Shown here in pieces: positions 48,531 through 60,519 of a DNA stretch of 64,000 nucleotides. Position 1 is the first letter of the stretch; every line of letters starts with the position of its first letter. The notes under the pieces were generated by a model. The model did no database searches. It saw only the letters and a program-made list of their open reading frames with translations, and was not told where the DNA came from. The stretch is taken from positions 18,242,150 to 18,306,149 of the forward strand of contig NC_080042.1 of assembly GCF_012489685.1 (NCBI RefSeq), given 5' to 3'. The position numbers and the translations under genes are program-made. The stretch is from Lotus japonicus (Eukaryota; Streptophyta; Magnoliopsida; Fabales; Fabaceae).

Positions 48531-49080
48531 TTTAGTCATGAAAAAATCATCAAAGTCGATTTTTAATACCCCATAAAATTTGAAATTTATCATTTATTCA
48601 TTTTAAAATTAGTAGCTGCGTGTAAATATTAGTACAGTAAGAAGTAATGTAGTAAAAAATTAATAGTATAATTAAAATTGTTATTTTGTAATGAATAGGA
48701 TATAGTTTTTACTGTTTTTTGCACATTCTAAAAATAATCAATGAATAAAAATTAAAGTTTTTAAAAGACCGTCCCTAAGGTTTTAAATATGGTAATATTT
48801 ATAAAAAAGAACATGAACGCGAGTATTAAATAGGGTAATATTTATAAAAAAGGAAATAACGCGGTTTTTTAAAACGAAAAGAATATAACAGTATATATGT
48901 ATTTATAATTTTGAATTAAAATCATTAAAATTTGAGTGTTAAAACCTTTTTTTAAAGCGTTATAGAATATTCGAAATTAAAGTTCTGATCATTGACTAAC
49001 ATTAATGTATTTTAAACACAATAAATAGGTGTGGAAAATACGTTTCTTTTTAATGAACGAAAATTTGTTGTCAATGTTTG
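48531..49080. other. AT-rich DNA, no gene
   Basis: This could be decayed Helitron 5' sequence. No Rep motif is recognised. Confidence 0.4.
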
Positions 49081-49082
49081 TA

Positions 49083-49358
49083 CTCCCTCTGTTCCTAAAT
49101 CACTGAAACTATTTTTAGCTGAATTTTGTTCCTAATTATCTGCCACTTTACAAAGTTCTAGAGAGCATTAATTATAGTTTACCAATTGTACCCTTCATTT
49201 ATTGGTGGTAGGAAAATTGAAATGTTAGAATTAATAAGAGAGATAAAGGGTATAATAGAAAGTTAAATAGTACTTTTAATAAAACAAGAACATTAATTAT
49301 TATTTCTTAATACTTGTGCAACAACCTTAAAATGTCAGTTATATAGCAACGGAGAGAG
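49083..49358. mobile_element. Stowaway-like MITE
   Basis: The ends are CTCCCTCTGTTCCTA and the complement of CTCTCTCCGTTGCTA, flanked by TA (49081-49082 and 49359-49360). The length is 276 bp, as expected for Tc1/mariner-derived Stowaway MITEs. Confidence 0.75.
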
Positions 49359-50327
49359 TATTATGTATTGACTAATAATTAATGATTTTTAAAACCATTA
49401 AATAAGTGTATTAATGTTTTTTTATCATTGACTAAAATTAGAATCTTGTAAATCAAATTAATGTAACGTATATGTAATTTCATTGACTAACAGTAATGTA
49501 TTTAATAACATTAAATGACAATAAACATTATTTTAAATTAATTACACATGAATAAAGGAGTTATATTGTATTTATAATTTTGAATTTAAATCATTAAAAG
49601 TGATATTTAAAATCGTTTTTTTTTCTTAAAACGTAACAGGATAATCGAAATTAAATTTTTGACCACTGTCTAACATTAATGGTTTTTTAAAAAGTCAAAT
49701 AGGTGTGTAAAATACATTTATACTAGGTATTATACCCGTGCGTTGCACGGGTTTATTTCCAACATTTTTTAACATTATACAATAATGATTATAGTTTAAA
49801 TTATTACATAAATATTAAAATAGTTTTTATTTTAAAATAAAAAATAATAACTGTGTTCAACATTTCCATAATTTTGTAAATAATTAATATTACTTGTATT
49901 TAATAATTAATATTTAATAATCAACATTAGATCATTTTATAAATTTAATTATTTATTTATTTAATAATGCGGAAAGTAATACAATCCATTTGAAAAAACG
50001 ATTAAGCAATAAGTTTTTTATGCCATAAAAAAAGTTGGTTTGCCATTTTTTGTACTTTTTACGTAGAAAGTTATTTTTTGGAAGGACAATCACAATTTCC
50101 CAAACAGATTGACACATGTTAAATTCGAGAAAAATAAAATAATTTCATCTTTTTTAACTATAATAAGATAAAAATTAAATAAATTAAGTATTATGTCATA
50201 AATTTATATTTATTTAACTTTGATCATGACTTTTTTTTCTCTATTAAGCTTGCTCAAAATTTTTTTTATTAATATATTATAAGATCATAAAAATATCTTG
50301 AGATTGTTTCTTCAAATAGAACACACA

Positions 50328-50361
50328 TACGTTATAGTTTTTTTTGAACGTTACGTTATAG
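50328..50361. repeat. Ultra-short LINE-tail insertion with 10-bp duplication
   Basis: TACGTTATAG occurs at 50328-50337 and 50352-50361, enclosing the 14-bp TTTTTTTTGAACGT. Confidence 0.6.
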
Positions 50362-50604
50362 TTAATAGTAAATACCTTATAACGTCATTTTAAAATTTAA
50401 AATATTTAATCTAAATTATTTATTGATAGTATTATTTTTTCATTAATCAAGTTTAATTTTTGTTATTTTTCCCTAATGCAAAATTCAAGTCGATTTTTAA
50501 GTTTAGGAATATTATTATTCAATTTAGGTAGTTAAATTACTTTTGACAATACAATTTTTTTCAGTTTTACTATTTAATATATTAATTACAAAGAAATTTG
50601 CTAT

Positions 50605-51819
50605 TGAAGGTGTGAAAAACGACTAGAAGGGGGGGGGGGTTGAATAGCGTTTTCAATATAAAAACTTTCCCTTTAAGATTTAAAGAAAATCTTTTCGGTT
50701 TCTCTACGATAGATGGTGCAGCGGATAAAGATAGAGAGAAGAGAGAAGCACACAAGTATTTTATCCTGGTTCACTTGATAAATCCCTCAAGCTAATCCAG
50801 TCCACCCGTTAAGGTGATTTCTTCCTTCTTAGAATGAAGGCAATCCACTAATCAGGTAAGAGTTACAACTGCACTTGAAACCTACAAGTGACTAACAATA
50901 CACTGACTTAGCTCACACTAAGATTCACTCTCTTAGTCTTCTCTAGGATCCGATCAACCTTGATCTCCTAAAGGAATCACCACTAAGATTCACTCTCTTA
51001 GTCTTCTCTAGGATCCGATCAACCTTGATCTCCTAAAGGAATCACCACTAAGATTCACTCTCTTAGTCTTCTTAAGGATACTGACCTACCCGGTCCCTTA
51101 AGGAAAAATCAAACAACTGTTTGAGGTTGGTGTTTACAAAGGTTTGCTTCTAAATAAGCTGAGTGTAAACTAAATAAGAACAGATGAAGAAAGTAGAGGC
51201 TTGAATCTTTTCTTGTATTGCAGCTCTTGATCTCTCTCTCTTAGCTTTCTTCTTTTCTTCAGCCTTTTATAGTCCAAGGTGCAAAGGATATTTCTGTTGA
51301 GAGAATATGACCGTTGGAGGGCATTTCTGGAACTTCCAGAACCTGCTGTGGCTGAACCTTGGTAGGTAGGCTTTTCAGAATAGTACACTGCTCTTGTACT
51401 TCTTGATAGAGACATTTGCCTTTAACCAATGACTTCTGATCAGAGTTATGCTTCGTGTTGGAACTTGTGAAGCTTGGTGATCAGAGTCAGAGGGATGCTT
51501 GGATCCTCTGACTTTCGTAACTTCTACTTCTGGACCTTCAGAGCTTCTGGACCTTCAGAGCTTCTGATCCTCTGATCCTCAGATCCTCTGATCTTCAGAT
51601 CTTCTGATCTTCAGATCCTCTGATCCTCAGATCCTCTGATCTTCAGATCTTCTGATCTTCAGAACTTCTGACGAATATATCTTCTGGTGTCAGAATCAGA
51701 ACCTGTTTGTCAAAACACTCAAGACAAACATTAGAGTATCATAGTTGTTCATCCACAAATAAATACTTGTTATCATCAAAACATAGAGTTGTACCACATG
51801 ACCAAATCTTGATCTTACA
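50605..51819. mobile_element. Solo LTR, SIRE/Maximus-like copia, TSD GCTAT
   Basis: It begins TGAAGGTGTGAAAAACGAC and ends CTTGATCTTACA. The 5-bp duplications GCTAT at 50600-50604 and 51820-51824 are perfect. Features typical of legume SIRE/Maximus-type LTRs are the GACTAGAAGG G-run with GGTTGAATAGCG near the start and the CTTCTGATC/CTTCAGATC array at about 51535-51670. A 65-bp unit is duplicated in tandem (50916-50980 and 50981-51045), with 27 bp of a third copy. No internal domain is present. Confidence 0.88.
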
Positions 51820-52929
51820 GCTATTGCTTCCTTTATTTCAATACAAAGGTATGAAGATTTTATTTCTTAATGTATTTAATTGATTTGTTATGCTAATTAA
51901 ATTAAAAAATAAATGACTATGACTAATATATATATTTTTAATTTTTTTTATCTAATTGAATATTTTATTAAATCATTACACTAACTCGTATTAACCTCCC
52001 TACCTGAAAGAAAAGTGTAGTTTTTGTTTATTAGAGTGTCTTGTTTCGTTTTTTATTCACACTCTTTTAGAGAACTAAAGAGTCATGTTTCATGAGTCTT
52101 TTGCCATGTTCTATTTTACCTTACAACAAACATAAAAATTAGTTGGTAGTTGAATAACTAATTTATTTGAAAATTTAAATGACCAGTTTTTAGTTTAGTT
52201 TAATGTATATAATACAAATGAATTTTTTTCCGTATTTTGGTGTATTTATAACAAAGTTTCAATTGAGTTATACATTATGATTTAGGAAATTTTTTCATTT
52301 TTAATATTTTATTTTAATTAATTTAATATTAAGGAAAATGTTAATACAAAGGTTCAAAGTAACTTTTACATTTTAGTAGGTGGTGTAAAAAATAGTAATA
52401 ATTTTTATTTGTTATTTTTTAAAAATTCCTCAATGATGAATAATTATTACTTATATTAAATTAATTTTAATTTAATATATAAAAAATTAGAAATATTTAC
52501 AATTAGAAAGAAGTATTAAATTTACTATCAGCTATCATTAATATTTAATTTAAAATATTAGAAATTGAAAAGTTTAACAATTACTAATTAATAATTGATA
52601 ATAAGTTGACGTAAATTGAAAGTTGAATAAAAATTTCTTTAACTTCATTGTTTAATGGATTTAATACCCATAGCTCAAGTGAGCTTTACATATATATATA
52701 GATTTAAGGAACAAATTTTTTTTAGCTATTGTTTTTATTATTAATTGACTAATAATTAAGGAATGTTAAAAGCATTAAATAGTGGTATTAATGTTTTCTA
52801 TCATTGATTAAAATTTGAATGTTGTAAATCAAATTAATTTAATGTATACGTAATTTCGTTGACTAACATTAATGTTTTTACTAACATTAAATAATGATCA
52901 ATTATAAACACCATTTTAAATTAATTACA

Positions 52930-52974
52930 CATGAATAAAGTTCCTTTTTTTTTTGAAAAGCATGAATAAAGTTC
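52930..52974. repeat. Ultra-short LINE-tail insertion with 14-bp duplication
   Basis: CATGAATAAAGTTC occurs at 52930-52943 and 52961-52974. Between them lies the 17-bp CTTTTTTTTTTGAAAAG. Confidence 0.7.
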
Positions 52975-54535
52975 TTTAATGTCTTTTATGATTTTAAATA
53001 AGAAAACTAATATAATTATGTGATTTATATAAGGAAATTGAAGGAAATTAATAGTTAATTTCGAAAATATTTTCCCCAAATAAATAGTTAATGCATTAAA
53101 ATTTATTTTATTATTTTAAATTTATTTATTTAAAAAAAATGAAAATAACATTTATTTCATAAAGCATTTAATGTCTTTTATGTTTTTAAATAAGGAAATT
53201 AATATAAATAAGTGGTTTATATAAGGAAATTGAAGGAAATAAACAATTAATTTCGAAAATATTTTCCTTAAATAAATAGTCAATGCATTAAAATTAATTT
53301 AATTATTTTAAATTTCCTTATTTGAAAAAAAACGAAAATAACATTTATTCCATAAAACATTTAATGTCTTTTATGATTTTAAAAAAGGAAATGCATATAA
53401 TTAAGTGGTTTATATAAGGAAATTAAAGGAAATACATAAATAATTTCGTAAATATTTTCCTCAAATAAATATTCTATGCATTAAAATTTAGTTAATTATT
53501 TAAATTTTCCTTATTGAAAAAACGAAAATAGCATTTATTTCATAAAATAATTTATGTCTTTTATGATTTTAAATACGGAAATTAATATAATTAAGTGGTT
53601 TATATAAGGAAATTGAAGGAAATACATAATTAATTTTGAAAATAATTTCCATAAATAAATAGTCAATGCATTAAAATTTATTTAATTATTTTAATTTTCC
53701 TTATTTAAAAAAACGAAAATAACATTTATTTTATAAAGCATTTATTGTCTTTTATGATTTTAAATAAGGAAATTAATATAATTAAGTGGTTTATATAAGG
53801 AAATTGAATGAAATAAACAATTAATTTCGAAAATATTTTCCTTAAATGAATAGTCAATGCATTGAAATTTATTTAGTTGAGAAAATAGGAGATGCACTGA
53901 CAGTGTAAACTTGTTTTACACATGCACCCAATTGATTTCCGCCACATCACCAATTTATTAATTTACTAATTAAAATTAAAAAGATTTGTAACTACTTAGT
54001 CTTATGTGTCATAATGTGATTGGACGTCAGTGTAAAACTTCTTTACACTGACAGTGCATATCCATTAATCTCATTTTAAATTTCCTTATAAAAAAATGAA
54101 AATAACATTTATTTCATAAAGCATTTAATGTCTTTTATGATTTTAAATAAGGAAATTAATATAATTATGTGGTTTATATAAGGAAATTAAAGGAAATAAA
54201 TAATTAATTTCGAGAATATTTTTCATAAATAAATAGTCAATGCATTAAAATTTATTAAATTATTTTAAATTTCCTATTTAAAAAAAACGAAAATAGCATT
54301 TATTTCATAAATCATTTAATGTCTTTTATGATTTTAAATAAGGAAATTAATATAATTAAGTGGTTTATATAAGTAATTTGAAGAAAATAAACAATTAATT
54401 TTAAAAATATTTTCCTTAAATTAATTGTCAATGCATTAAAATTTATTTAATTATTTTAAATTTCCTTATTTAAAAAAAAACGAAAATAACATTTATTTCA
54501 TAAAGCATTTAATGTCTTTTATGATTTTAGTGATG
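52970..54535. repeat. Approximately 192-bp tandem repeat array, about 7-8 copies
   Basis: The marker TTTAATGTCTTTTATGATTT (with small variants) recurs near 52975, 53168, 53360, 53549, 53741, 54126, 54317 and 54508. The spacing is 190-193 bp, except where the MITE at 53878-54073 is inserted. Each unit contains inverted AAATAAGGAAATT/AATTTCCTTATTT blocks. It is AT-rich and non-coding. Confidence 0.9.
53878..54073. mobile_element. MITE inserted in tandem array
   Basis: The ends are inverted over about 30 bp: GATGCACTGACAGTGTAAA at the left, and the complement of TATGCACTGTCAGTGTAAA at the right. The interruption of one tandem unit defines it independently. The target duplication is unclear, so the superfamily is not assigned. 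Confidence 0.75.
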
Positions 54536-55099
54536 AAGGCAAGGAAAAAATTGTATGTGTAAAACAAAGGAAAAACAAAGTAAATCATGATAACAATTCC
54601 ATAATGAAAAAATAACAATTAATCTTGGTTTTTATTTGATAAATAAAGTAAATCATGAGAACAATCCTCTCATTTAGATTGAGAAAAACAAAACAACGAA
54701 AAGATACCCAAGAAAAAACAACAACTGATTAAATATTTTCATACACCACCTTAACTTCAATAATTCTATTTGCTATTCTTTCAAACCTAAAACAAACCTA
54801 AAACAAACTATGTCACTCCCTCTAATTTCCATTAATTTGCAGAATTTTCTCCAACCATATCCTATACGTGCATCAGTAGGTTTTGACGAAAGCAAGTTGC
54901 AGGGGATGTCATCTATTACACCAGTATGAAGTTGTACCGGAGATGTTCCAAAACTTAAAAAGAATGGAACGATCTGAGAAGGTAATAGCTGAAAAAAAAT
55001 GCGAAAACACTTATGAAATTGTAAAAATCATAATAAAACACATTGAAGTTAAAAAAATAAAGGAATACGAAAATTAAACTAACCAATTCGTCTTGTGCA
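54536..55099. other. AT-rich intergenic DNA
   Basis: A 64-codon frame at 54883-55077 has no recognised domain and biased composition. I do not call it a gene. Confidence 0.4.
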
Positions 55100-55118
55100 C
55101 ATTGACATGCAGTGAGGG

Positions 55119-55661
55119 TCAGTACCAACTGTGGATGTTTTCGTTAGTAAAAAACAACCACCTGAGATCCAGATCTATTTTTCCAAAAATATGGACGATC
55201 CCTAGTATCAGTGACCGGGACCAAAACCCGCAAGAAGTCAAGGCCGTGTTCATGTGTAACCATAGAGAGGCCTCGATACTTGATATGAGTAAAATCTTCT
55301 TTCCAAATTGAAAGATAAAAAACGTTAACATTTTCCATTTTTTTTGAAAAGAAACCAACAATTTAGGGTATCAAAGTTGTATAGCCATCGTAGACCTATC
55401 CAACCATTAGTCAAGCGGCATTCACCATTTTGATGGTGAAATTCAATTGTGCTATGAACACTCACGGGATCAATAATAATAATATATCCTTGAAGTATCA
55501 AGGCTAAAAACAATATTAGGGTTAATAAAACATGAATATTGAAGGATTGAGATTAGATTACACTAACACACACCAAAGACATGAAAAATTGATTTGATTT
55601 GAGAAAAAGTAGATACCTTTGTAAAGTCATGAAGAACAACGAAAGGAGATCTTGAAGCCAT
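55119..55661 (-). pseudogene. Possible B3-domain-like gene relic
   Basis: A short exon may start at 55661 (MASRSPFVVLHDFTK, followed by GTATCT). Downstream, the minus strand reads DPVSVHSTIEFHHQNGECRL, then NGWIGLRWLYNFD. After a frame change it reads YLSIWKEDF and FLRVLVPVTDTRDR. The GW..LR..Y pattern weakly resembles plant B3-type DNA-binding domains, but this is a resemblance only. Frames are broken and no complete domain can be assembled. It could also be unrelated transposon-borne sequence. Confidence 0.3.
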
Positions 55662-56039
55662 GTAGGAAGGCTAAAAACAAAAAACGCACGAGATGGTGAA
55701 GGAGCAGTGTAGGTTTAGGAGAAATCCAAATAATAGAGAGATGAATGAAGAATAAGAGTCTTATATAAGACTTTAAAAAGAGAGGGGTGTAGGTTAAGGA
55801 GAAGGGTGTACATTAAGAGGAAAGGAGGAATGATTGCCATGTAAGATTTTTAATGGAATTAGCCAATCATGAAATGCCATGTAGGCGATGATTGGACCTA
55901 GAAAAACCCTTGAATGTATATATTATGGATTTGCAAATATCTCTGTTTTAAACTTGACTCTCAAAATAAAAAAATCTGATTTTTTGTCTTTTCTGTATCC
56001 CTGCGATCCCCACCGCCACCGCCTCCTTCGGATTGATTC

Positions 56040-59000
56040 CAAGATGCCCTCTGCTCTTAAGTAATCCTCTCTCCCCTCCCCTCCCCCCTTACTTTTCTAG
56101 CGTTTTCCTCATTTGATTCCTTTTCATCTATCTATCTCTCTGTAGAACCCATGTTTTACTGATTTTGTAACAAATTTGTGTTCGAATGAATTTAATATCG
56201 AACATTTGGTTCTTCTTTATAATAATCGGTTATTTCTTGGTGTTTTTTAAGGCTGGAGAAACAAGAGGTCCTTTCCCCAATTTCTTCTTATTTATTTAAG
56301 TAATTGTTTTATCTTTTCTATGAAGCAGGTTCACACGGAAGTTGGAAATACATCATCAACAAGTAAACAACTGTTATAGGTAATAAAAATTGAAAATTTC
56401 CTCAATCTATACTCTTCAGTGATTCATAACGGGAAAATGTACTTGATTTTGACTGTTATATGTCTTCTTTAAATTGTACAACTTATTTTTAATGTTTTTG
56501 TGGCTCAATTTTTACTATAATGTCTTTTTTTTTTTGAATGGGTTGCTTTTGGCCACTTTCATATCAGTAAAACATGAGATGTATAATCTGATTTGAAAAG
56601 GTAGATGATAGGTGCTGACCAAAACAACCATTAATATTTAATATCTCCTCCAATTTGAAGAGTTTATAAGAATTTTTGCATTTGTAGGCCATTAAGTGTA
56701 AGTTAGATGGTTATTAATATTAAATTGTAGGCCATTACATAGAAGGATTGCCAACTGTCTTAATTTTTCAGTCTATTGTAAATCTCCTTTTATGTTAGCT
56801 TTGTTTCTAAGCACTTAAGTCCAGAAAAATAATACATCTGATTTCCATTGTTGCGGGTGGTGATTCCACTAAGCTTGGATTAGAATCTTTGATATGTTGA
56901 GTCATTTTAGATCTGAATATCCCATTCATTTTATATTTTAGATCTGAGTATTTCGCTTATTAAGTTGTGTTTAGAAGTCAGTTTTTCACTGCTTAATATT
57001 TGGGTTCTGGAATATTTTTGGTAAATATGGAAGATTATGTTTCTTTGTCGTGTCAAACAGAATGGAATACTATGAGGTATGTATCCTTATGTGATAAGGC
57101 TTGCAGCTAAAAATTACCTGTTAGGATGTTAGAAGTAGAAATAAATTAGGATTTGATAGGCTTTTATGATAAGTGACATTTATCTTATGTTGGTTTCATC
57201 TACTCCCTCTGGTCCTATTTATAAGCAACAATTTTTTTTTACAGAGTTTAAGAAATGTAGTAAAACTAGATAAAATGCATTAAATTTGTCTTGAATCAAA
57301 ATAAACTTCCAAAATTACCCTGTTATTAGTAGTGGAAAGTGGGAAAGAGAGAGAATAATTAATGAAACACATTTTACAAGTTAGAATTAATAAGGGCATC
57401 ATTGGAAAAAAATAATTAATATAACTCAAACTTTCATTTGGTTCTTATAAAAAGGACCAAGATTTTTCTTCTCTTTCATGCTTATAAATAGTACCGGAGG
57501 GAGTACTTTTGAAACTTTGACTGTCCAGGTTTTTATGAAGTACCATTTTCAATCTCTTTATCAGGTCAAGTTCAATATTGTATCATGCTTGTGTTTTTCA
57601 CTGATAACAAAGCAGTTTTGCTCTACAAATTTTCTAAGAAAATACACTTCAATCACCCAAACTTTTGGTTTTTGCCAAGCTCATATTACCAATTGAAGTA
57701 GCTTTGTTCTAAAGGTTCTTAACTGTCTAAATTAGCTTTAACAGGTTGTCAATTGTAGAAAACCAAAGCTGTGTCCCCAAAGTCCTTCAAGTTTTGGAAC
57801 TACATAGAAGGTGCTCTTTGTCCTGCTTGATTGATTGACAAACAGGACTACCATCTCAATCTGGGCCTCAATATGATGCTTTTTCGTTGTTTCATTATGA
57901 TCATTTAGTCTTTGGAAAATCATGCTTTAGTGTGTGGTTGTTATATCGGTCTTGGTAGTGTTATCGAGTACATTGAAAAAATATATTTTTGTTATATGTC
58001 AGTGATGTTGTGTTGATCTAGATTCAGGGGATATTAATTTTATCTGTACTATTGAATTACCTATTCAATAAGGAGGTTTTTAAATGTGTAAGACAAATTC
58101 AGCTCTCTTCAACAAAGCTTCAATCCAGAACATTCAAGTCTAAAAACTAGACATGCAATTTAGATTCAGGGATATTAATTTTATTCAAGTTATGAGGTTG
58201 TTGTGTTTCATTCAAGTTGAACATCTTCTTTCAGCAATTTTTAGGTTTTTTGCAAGCATGTTTACATATGTGAGATCAGAAATAGGTGAAGAGCTCTCAT
58301 CTGCACACATTGAAGAATTTTGGTAATGCTTACTTGATAAACCATTTCCATGACATAACTGTTTTGTAACTGAGGAGAGAGACACACTAACAAGAAAAAA
58401 TCAAATTTTGGGGGCTTCCATTATGTGTGATGGTCTTCAAGGAAATGGTATGACGGTTTCCCCTAGGCTTCTCACACTAGAGTTTAGCTTTGGATCAAAT
58501 TTTTAGTTTAGTTTTCTTCTGCAAAAAGACTGGGCAATTTACTTATTTTTAGTTGATTTGCTAATGGTGCAAAGTACTAGCTAGGAATCCACAGGATAGG
58601 TTTTTGGCTTTAGTGAATTGGTTTTGTTTGGATCTCAATGTATTGATTGTGACATGTACTTCAAATAAAGTTGCAAATAAGAGTCTTGGGATTCCTGATC
58701 CATGATAGAATGATCCTACTGATCATGTTTGATTTTCTTTCTCATGGTCTCTTTTTCATGTAACTTCTACCGTTATATCATTGAGCTTTGTAGAACTGCT
58801 TTCATCTCTAATTGAATCAACTGGGTTTGGTGCAGAATTATGTAGAATAGATATTTTTTTTTTCACTATCCAACTATGCTATAAAATGTCTTCTGTAATT
58901 TATTATAATTTGCATCATTAAGGAAGTAAAGTTTTAAATTTTTGTCTTATCATTCTTATAATGATTTGCAGGCTTATCATCCAATGAGCAATGCATTGGA

Positions 59001-59260
59001 TTATTTGGCATGGCATAATGAAAAGTTGGGAGAAAAGAATCCATTCTTTGTTTTTTCATTCTCCAATCTCTTCTGTGTTGCATGTAAAATGATTACACTT
59101 TTAACATATTCAATGAAATTTGGGATGCTCCAAATAATTGGGAACCCGATAACGCATATCAGAAAAAGCAGCAATGGACTGGGTTTGAGGAAAATATTGG
59201 ATTGGCAATGGATTTTATTTTTACATTTTGATGTATGTGTTTTTTTCATGGATTGAAAAG
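56040..59260 (+). other. Possible transcription unit or pseudogene, unrecognised
   Basis: A CT-rich leader-like stretch (55990-56090) precedes ATG at 56044 (MPSALK) with a GTAATC donor. A possible next exon begins after TTTTTAAG near 56252 (LEKQEVLSP) but ends in a stop. A block at about 58972-59040, preceded by ATTTGCAG, reads AYHPMSNALDYLAWHNEKLG. Another near 59115-59215 reads NEIWDAPNNWEPDNAYQKK. I do not know these sequences. The coding blocks are short and not continuous, so this may be a decayed gene. A Stowaway-like MITE lies inside (57203-57503). Confidence 0.25.
57203..57503. mobile_element. Stowaway-like MITE
   Basis: The ends are CTCCCTCTGGTCCTATTTAT and the complement of CTCCCTCCGGTACTATTTAT, flanked by TA (57201-57202 and 57504-57505). 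The length is 301 bp. Confidence 0.85.
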
Positions 59261-59453
59261 GTGCAATATAATAATATAGTTTGGTTCAGTATTATTGAGG
59301 GGTAAAATACTTTCGCGTCGTGGAACCATCACAAAACTTTTTAAGTTTAAATTTTTGTTGTTTTTTAAAATATAAAAGAGTAAATTTTAGTAAATCTAAA
59401 AGTATAATATTTTGAAAGTGAAAACTTATCTTACGGAGATTAAAAACTACTAA

Positions 59454-59455
<2 letters not shown>

Positions 59456-59492
<37 letters not shown>
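59456..59492. repeat. TA microsatellite
   Basis: A TA dinucleotide run of about 18 units. Confidence 0.9.
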
Positions 59493-59495
<3 letters not shown>

Positions 59496-59995
59496 TCTGT
59501 TCTATATATTTTTCCTAATTCTCTTAGACTAAGGAAAGTAGTTAAAAGCAATAAATTAGTAAAAGAATTTATTCACTTTCCTGATTTAATTTCTTATAAA
59601 GTGAGATTTATAACAACTTGGAAAGTGAGATTTATAAGAATTTTTTATGTTAATTTTTTCTAAATTAATATACTTATACATGTATCAGTTACAAGAACAA
59701 TATCCAAATGCAAGATAGGGGTTAGCAAACTAGAATTGAATGTTTTTGCTAATTAATTCCTTCTCCTGAAATTTTTATATGGGTTAATTTGGTTATGAAA
59801 CATTAAAATTTAGTGTTTAGGAATTGTCTAAATAACTCATGTGGGTTTCTAACCCACAACTCAATTGATTAATATAATTTTTTATAAATAAATTAATAAA
59901 TAAACTATAAAAATCCCAACTCACTTATCTTTGATGTGATTGGACGATGAGTTATTTAACCCAAAATTTCTCATGTGTCATTTAGACAACCTCCT

Positions 59996-59996
59996 A

Positions 59997-60038
<42 letters not shown>
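59996..60038. repeat. ATT microsatellite
   Basis: A run of about 14 ATT units. Confidence 0.9.
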
Positions 60039-60059
60039 TTTATCAAATTATTGATTTAT

Positions 60060-60113
60060 AAATTAAATTGAATAGTAAACTTCACCGTGCAGCGCACGGG
60101 GTAAAAGTACTAG
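60060..60113 (+). mobile_element. Helitron 3' terminus
   Basis: Hairpin CCGTGC/GCACGG (60085-60099) is followed by GGTAAAAGTA and CTAG at 60110-60113, then T. The body would extend to the left; the 5' end was not found. Confidence 0.65.
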
Positions 60114-60169
60114 TATGATTTAGAATTACAAGCCAAGGTGGAGACTCTATGACTGAGTGAGTATGGCAA

Positions 60170-60516
60170 TTTTAGGATTTAGGATTAGGGATTTCAGTTT
60201 TAGGGAAAATCAGATTCATGTTTGCTTGGGAAAATCAAGCTTTAGAAGAGAAAGGAGAACTGGACTGGTGGTGGCGTTGTGGTGGCCGGTGGTGGTGCCG
60301 CCGTGCCGTGATGAGGGTGTAAGAGGGTGAGGGTTTTGTGAGAGGGTGAGAGCGTGAGTATCAGAGTGTGTGAGAGAGAGGAGTAAGTTGGGGGTCTGGG
60401 TGCAAATATAAAATCTCAGGGGGTTCAAAACAATATTATTACAAGGGGGTAAGTAGATTTTTTTTTTCAGGGGGTTCATCTGAACCCGCTTGAGCTTTGC
60501 TGTGGGTCCGCCCCTG
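60170..60516. mobile_element. Right end of a CAGGGGCGGACCC-type DNA transposon
   Basis: The right edge reads as the complement of CAGGGGCGGACCCAC, a terminus found on plant hAT-type elements. Inward lie GGGGGTTCA/TGAACCC motifs and a GAGAGGGTGAG-rich stretch. No left partner is seen, so it may be truncated. Confidence 0.35.
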
Positions 60517-60519
60517 AGT

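Larger units (their letters stand above)
49723..52702 (-). mobile_element. Non-autonomous Helitron (contains solo LTR)
   Basis: The 5' end on the minus strand is TCTATATATATATG at 52702, preceded by A. The 3' end is at 49723, with hairpin CCCGTGC/GCACGGG (49735-49751), then CTAG followed by T. The length is 2980 bp, about 1760 bp without the nested LTR. About 300 bp at the 5' side match 14162-14572. It has no coding content. Confidence 0.65.
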
